From an uncultured Bacteroidales bacterium (GTDB lineage Bacteria; Bacteroidota; Bacteroidia; Bacteroidales; Bacteroidaceae), in NCBI GenBank assembly GCA_902760315.1, contig CACWFV010000018.1:1-35203 (forward strand): 35,203 nt of DNA. Reading direction: 5' to 3'. Made by a program: the position numbers and the translations under genes. Every line of letters starts with the position of its first letter. The first letter of the stretch is position 1. Of the stretch, positions 33,114-35,203 are shown one piece after another. The notes under the pieces were generated by a model. The model was not told the DNA's origin. It worked only from the letters and a program-made list of their open reading frames with translations, and did not search any database.

Positions 33114-34787
33114 ATGGCAAAAGTTGGTAAATACATAGGCGCAAAATTTGAGGATAGTTTACAATTGATTAAATCCGCACTTGAATGGGCTGAAAAACAA
33201 GATGTGGAAAGACTTAGGAGGTTCTTATTAGAAAGTGCCAATATACCATTATACTGCTTTAGTAGCGGCGGGTCATCAGCATCCAACGATTACTTAGCAC
33301 TTCTTTATGAGGCGAATAAAGGGATGGCAAAATCATTATCACCTCTCGCAATGGCATCAATTTCCGATGAAGCTTTAAAGTCTGCGAAGATTATCATAAC
33401 CTCAGGGAGCGGTCAAGGCGTTGATGTCGCTTACACAGTACATAGAGCAGCGACAGTTAATCCTAAAGGTGTATGTGGGGTTACAAGCAGAAATGATGAG
33501 CATTGTATTCTAATAAATACCTTAAAGAAAGTAACTACAAATTGGTTTCTTTATAATACTCCTAATTTACATGGATTTCTCGGTACAAATTCCATTATTG
33601 CCATGTTTGGCATTTTCTACAAGGCATTTACTAATGACAATGATATAGTTAGTAAATTAAATTTTGACTTATCTCCTACCCATTGTTATTCTTATGCACC
33701 AAGGGTAGAAGGTAACATTCCGTCAATCAAAGAGATTAGGAATTACATTGTACTCTACAGTGGATGGAGTAGGCCTGTAGCTATAGACTTTGAGAATAAA
33801 ATGATTGAGAGTGGAACTGCATCTGTACAGCTATGTGATTATAGAAGTTTTTGCCACGGGAGGTTTATTTTCATTTCAAAACATCTTGAAAATTCTGCTT
33901 TTGTCTTATTTCTAACTCCACGAGATAAGGAATACGCAACAAGACTGATTCTAGAAGCTAAGACGTTCAGAGGTCAGAGAGATGTTTTCCCAAGGAATAC
34001 TGCCATTATAAAGATAGAGACTGAACTAGATAGTCCACTTGCATCCATTGACCTTATGATTAAGATGCAGGTTTGTTTCAATGACATTGCTAAGGCAAAT
34101 AGGTTTTCGGATGATGATGACCCATGCAACCCAGACAACCCTAATGGCATAAACAAAGAGTTCCCTAGAAGCCTTGATTGGGGTAATATGGCTACAATTG
34201 GGTCATTAAATATTGGAAATGTCCCAAGCGCTAAAGGCTCTTTAAAATCTGTTAGTCGAAAGATAGCCATAAACTATGACCCCAAGAAGTCCATTGGGGA
34301 TATTGCTAGGGGGAATGGTGTGTCTATTGCTACTGTGAGAAAGTTCATCAGAGATAAAAATATAGACAGAAATAGGGACGAAAAGTTAAACACATATAAT
34401 GAGGTGTGGTATCAATACATCAAGGATTCCGATGTATCACGGGCAGAATTGGCTAGAAAGTTAAAGATGTCTGTAAATACGGTAAATTATTATCTTGGTA
34501 TTGAAGCGAACAAAATAGAACTTGAAGATGGTAAGGTCGGTATGGCTATAGAGAATCCAACAGTAAAAGAACTGAGAAGGTCAATTCCAGCCCTTCGGGA
34601 ACGTTATATTAAGTTCTGTAAAGTAAGAGACAAGTACCCCAATTTAACAGCTAGAGAATACCTCAAACGACTTAATTTGTCAGATGATAAGAAGGGAAAG
34701 AATCTTGCAATGGTCGTTCTCTTTACGCAAATGACAGAGTTCAAGTATAAATTCAAGGATAGGGACATTGAGCTTATACCTAATTAA
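33114..34787 (+). CDS. Double-SIS-domain protein with two C-terminal helix-turn-helix motifs
   Basis: This encodes 557 residues. SIS domain 1 has CFSSGGSSASNDYLALLYE (~48-66) and IITSGSGQGVDVAYTVHRA (~95-113), followed by VCGVTSRND. SIS domain 2 has YIVLYSGWSRPVAIDFENKM (~217-236) and CDYRSFCHGRF (~250), resembling the ELKHG segment of GlmS-type isomerases. After a linker come two HTH motifs: IGDIARGNGVSIATVRKFI (~397-415) and RAELARKLKMSVNTVNYYL (~446-464). SIS domains bind phosphosugars. RpiR regulators have the reverse order (HTH then one SIS). The start at 33114 is chosen because 33060 (GTG) is upstream of the promoter's start site. A sugar-responsive regulator is the likely class, unproven. 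Confidence 0.75.
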   Translation: MAKVGKYIGAKFEDSLQLIKSALEWAEKQDVERLRRFLLESANIPLYCFSSGGSSASNDYLALLYEANKGMAKSLSPLAMASISDEALKSAKIIITSGSGQGVDVAYTVHRAATVNPKGVCGVTSRNDEHCILINTLKKVTTNWFLYNTPNLHGFLGTNSIIAMFGIFYKAFTNDNDIVSKLNFDLSPTHCYSYAPRVEGNIPSIKEIRNYIVLYSGWSRPVAIDFENKMIESGTASVQLCDYRSFCHGRFIFISKHLENSAFVLFLTPRDKEYATRLILEAKTFRGQRDVFPRNTAIIKIETELDSPLASIDLMIKMQVCFNDIAKANRFSDDDDPCNPDNPNGINKEFPRSLDWGNMATIGSLNIGNVPSAKGSLKSVSRKIAINYDPKKSIGDIARGNGVSIATVRKFIRDKNIDRNRDEKLNTYNEVWYQYIKDSDVSRAELARKLKMSVNTVNYYLGIEANKIELEDGKVGMAIENPTVKELRRSIPALRERYIKFCKVRDKYPNLTAREYLKRLNLSDDKKGKNLAMVVLFTQMTEFKYKFKDRDIELIPN

Positions 34788-34818
34788 TAATAATCATGCA
34801 GTCAAAATATGGGTAATA

Positions 34819-34850
34819 TTTGCTTAATTCAAAAATAATATCTACTTTTG
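34819..34850 (+). promoter_or_regulatory. Outward-facing promoter at the right end of the element
   Basis: TTTG (34819-34822), 20 nt and TACTTTTG (34843-34850) match the consensus exactly. It points across attR toward the chromosome. In an excised circle it would point toward the integrase, through the two hairpins at 21108-21168. Confidence 0.7.
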
Positions 34851-34888
34851 TAGCGAAATTCTTGATGGTGTGATAAGGCTCAGTAGAG

Positions 34889-34913
34889 TTTGACACCACT
34901 TTTTGACACCACT
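34889..34913. repeat. Right paired arm-type repeats TTTGACACCACT
   Basis: Two exact copies at 34889-34900 and 34902-34913 with the same 13-bp spacing and orientation as the pair at 21239-21263. They lie between the outward promoter and the att core. Confidence 0.75.
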
Positions 34914-34928
34914 AATATAATAAGGTAT

Positions 34929-35009
34929 ATGGAGAAGCGAGTTAAAGTATTGAAAATAAGCATAAAGCAGCCCACTCAGTTTTTAACGGAATCTACTGAG
35001 TGGGAGTAA
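34929..35009 (+). CDS. Short ORF across attR
   Basis: ATG at 34929 opens 26 codons ending in TESTEWE and the stop at 35007-35009. The last four codons are the att core, read in the same frame as in guaA. An outward promoter lies 79 bp upstream, and the paired repeats are in the leader. It may be a chance ORF. Alternatively the core is kept in frame by selection on the site. It has too little information to assign a role. Confidence 0.3.
   Translation: MEKRVKVLKISIKQPTQFLTESTEWE
34971..35004. repeat. Inverted repeat around the attR core
   Basis: CCCACTCAG (34971-34979) is the exact reverse complement of CTGAGTGGG (34996-35004), which overlaps the core. attL lacks the left arm, so the inverted partner belongs to the element side (attP). 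Confidence 0.6.
34998..35009. repeat. attR core of the guaA-integrated element
   Basis: GAGTGGGAGTAA, identical to the last 12 bases of guaA at 21092-21103. It is followed 36 bp later by a strong terminator that looks like the displaced guaA terminator. Confidence 0.85.
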
Positions 35010-35045
35010 GCGCCCGCCGCTTCCCCCCCATCACTAATTATACCC

Positions 35046-35080
35046 CAAGCCTCGGACTCACCGTCCGGGGCTTGCTTTTT
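35046..35080 (+). terminator. Displaced original terminator of guaA
   Basis: A 12-bp stem CAAGCCTCGGAC/GTCCGGGGCTTG (35046-35074) with one G-T pair and a five-base loop is followed by TTTTT. It carries the GC-rich composition of the chromosome and lies just past attR. Confidence 0.85.
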
Positions 35081-35143
35081 CTGTGCGAATGGCCTTGTGT
35101 AGCGCTATTTTTGTGTTAATTTAATAATTTTTTCAGCAAAACC

Positions 35144-35174
35144 TTTGTTGTTTCATAAAATTTGTTTACCTTTG
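35144..35174 (+). promoter_or_regulatory. Promoter at the right window edge
   Basis: TTTG (35144-35147), 19 nt and TACCTTTG (35167-35174) match the consensus. The transcript would start near 35180 and runs out of the window. AGGCCTGTCC at 35187-35196 is the reverse complement of a block conserved in the structured elements at 10-132 and 2049-2164. Confidence 0.7.
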
Positions 35175-35203
35175 CTCCCGAAATAGGCCTGTCCGCGCGT
35201 GGG

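Larger units (their letters stand above)
21104..35009. mobile_element. Integrated genomic island at the guaA 3' end, about 13.9 kb
   Basis: The boundaries are the 12-bp core repeat at 21092-21103 and 34998-35009. The interior is markedly more AT-rich than the flanking chromosome, with different codon use. It encodes an integrase next to attL and carries paired TTTGACACCACT repeats near both ends. No relaxase, coupling protein, type IV secretion, phage structural or transposase gene is recognisable, so self-transfer is unlikely. It could be a mobilizable or satellite element. Past the right core lies the displaced guaA terminator, confirming the target site. Confidence 0.85.

Noticed and set aside
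21104-35009. Self-transmissible conjugative element or prophage
   Set aside because: No relaxase, coupling ATPase, type IV secretion, capsid, terminase or tail genes were recognised.

Overview
The window looks like a chromosome segment from a member of the Bacteroidales, most likely Prevotella or a relative. Nearly every transcription unit starts from the Bacteroidetes housekeeping promoter (TTTG, 19-20 nt, TAnnTTTG). The gene content (LpxK, two-domain SppA, DUF4450, CotH proteins with a T9SS-like tail, DUF3990/DUF3791) also fits. No species call is possible from sequence reading alone.

Layout. Positions 1-2264 are accessory. A translationally coupled three-gene DUF3791/DUF3990 operon (minus strand) lies between two copies of a conserved structured RNA-like element (10-132 and 2049-2164), next to a tract of three families of 21-bp-period repeats (1467-1694). 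tRNA-Phe follows. Positions 2480-7232 hold the minus-strand operon sppA-lpxK-pnp-thiL. groES-groEL (7446-9503) follow, separated by a MITE-like inverted-repeat element and preceded by a sigma-54-like promoter motif. A promoter/terminator pair without an ORF at 9610-9785 marks a candidate sRNA. Next come a DUF4450 glycosidase-like gene and, 8 bp on, a kinase fused to a RapZ C-terminal domain. Two tandem paralogous CotH-family genes lie opposite, then a MurU-like nucleotidyltransferase and guaA. The kinase-RapZ fusion and the MurU-like enzyme suggest amino-sugar/MurNAc recycling.

From 21104 to 35009 an AT-rich integrated element occupies the 3' end of guaA. It is bounded by the 12-bp direct repeat GAGTGGGAGTAA (21092-21103 and 34998-35009), has paired TTTGACACCACT repeats near both ends, and carries a tyrosine integrase beside attL. 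It has no recognisable relaxase or conjugation genes, so it looks like a genomic island or mobilizable element. Its left half has small DNA-binding or hypothetical genes and a second, catalytic-core-only tyrosine recombinase. Its middle has a structured ncRNA candidate (27115-27365), a cluster of five zinc-ribbon proteins (four of them membrane-anchored) and a lipoprotein.

The most unusual part is 32340-34787. A promoter and a terminator delimit a ~500-nt RNA with no convincing ORF, built of five tandem ~89-nt units (starts 32391, 32488, 32571, 32661, 32748). Each unit has a hairpin capped by a GNRA tetraloop whose stem covaries between units, most have a second hairpin of unrelated sequence, and adjacent units are joined by a third covarying stem. 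Directly downstream, under its own promoter, is a protein with two SIS (phosphosugar-binding) domains and two helix-turn-helix motifs. I recognise neither this RNA nor the pairing, and I propose it as the candidate new system. A functional link between the two is inference from adjacency.
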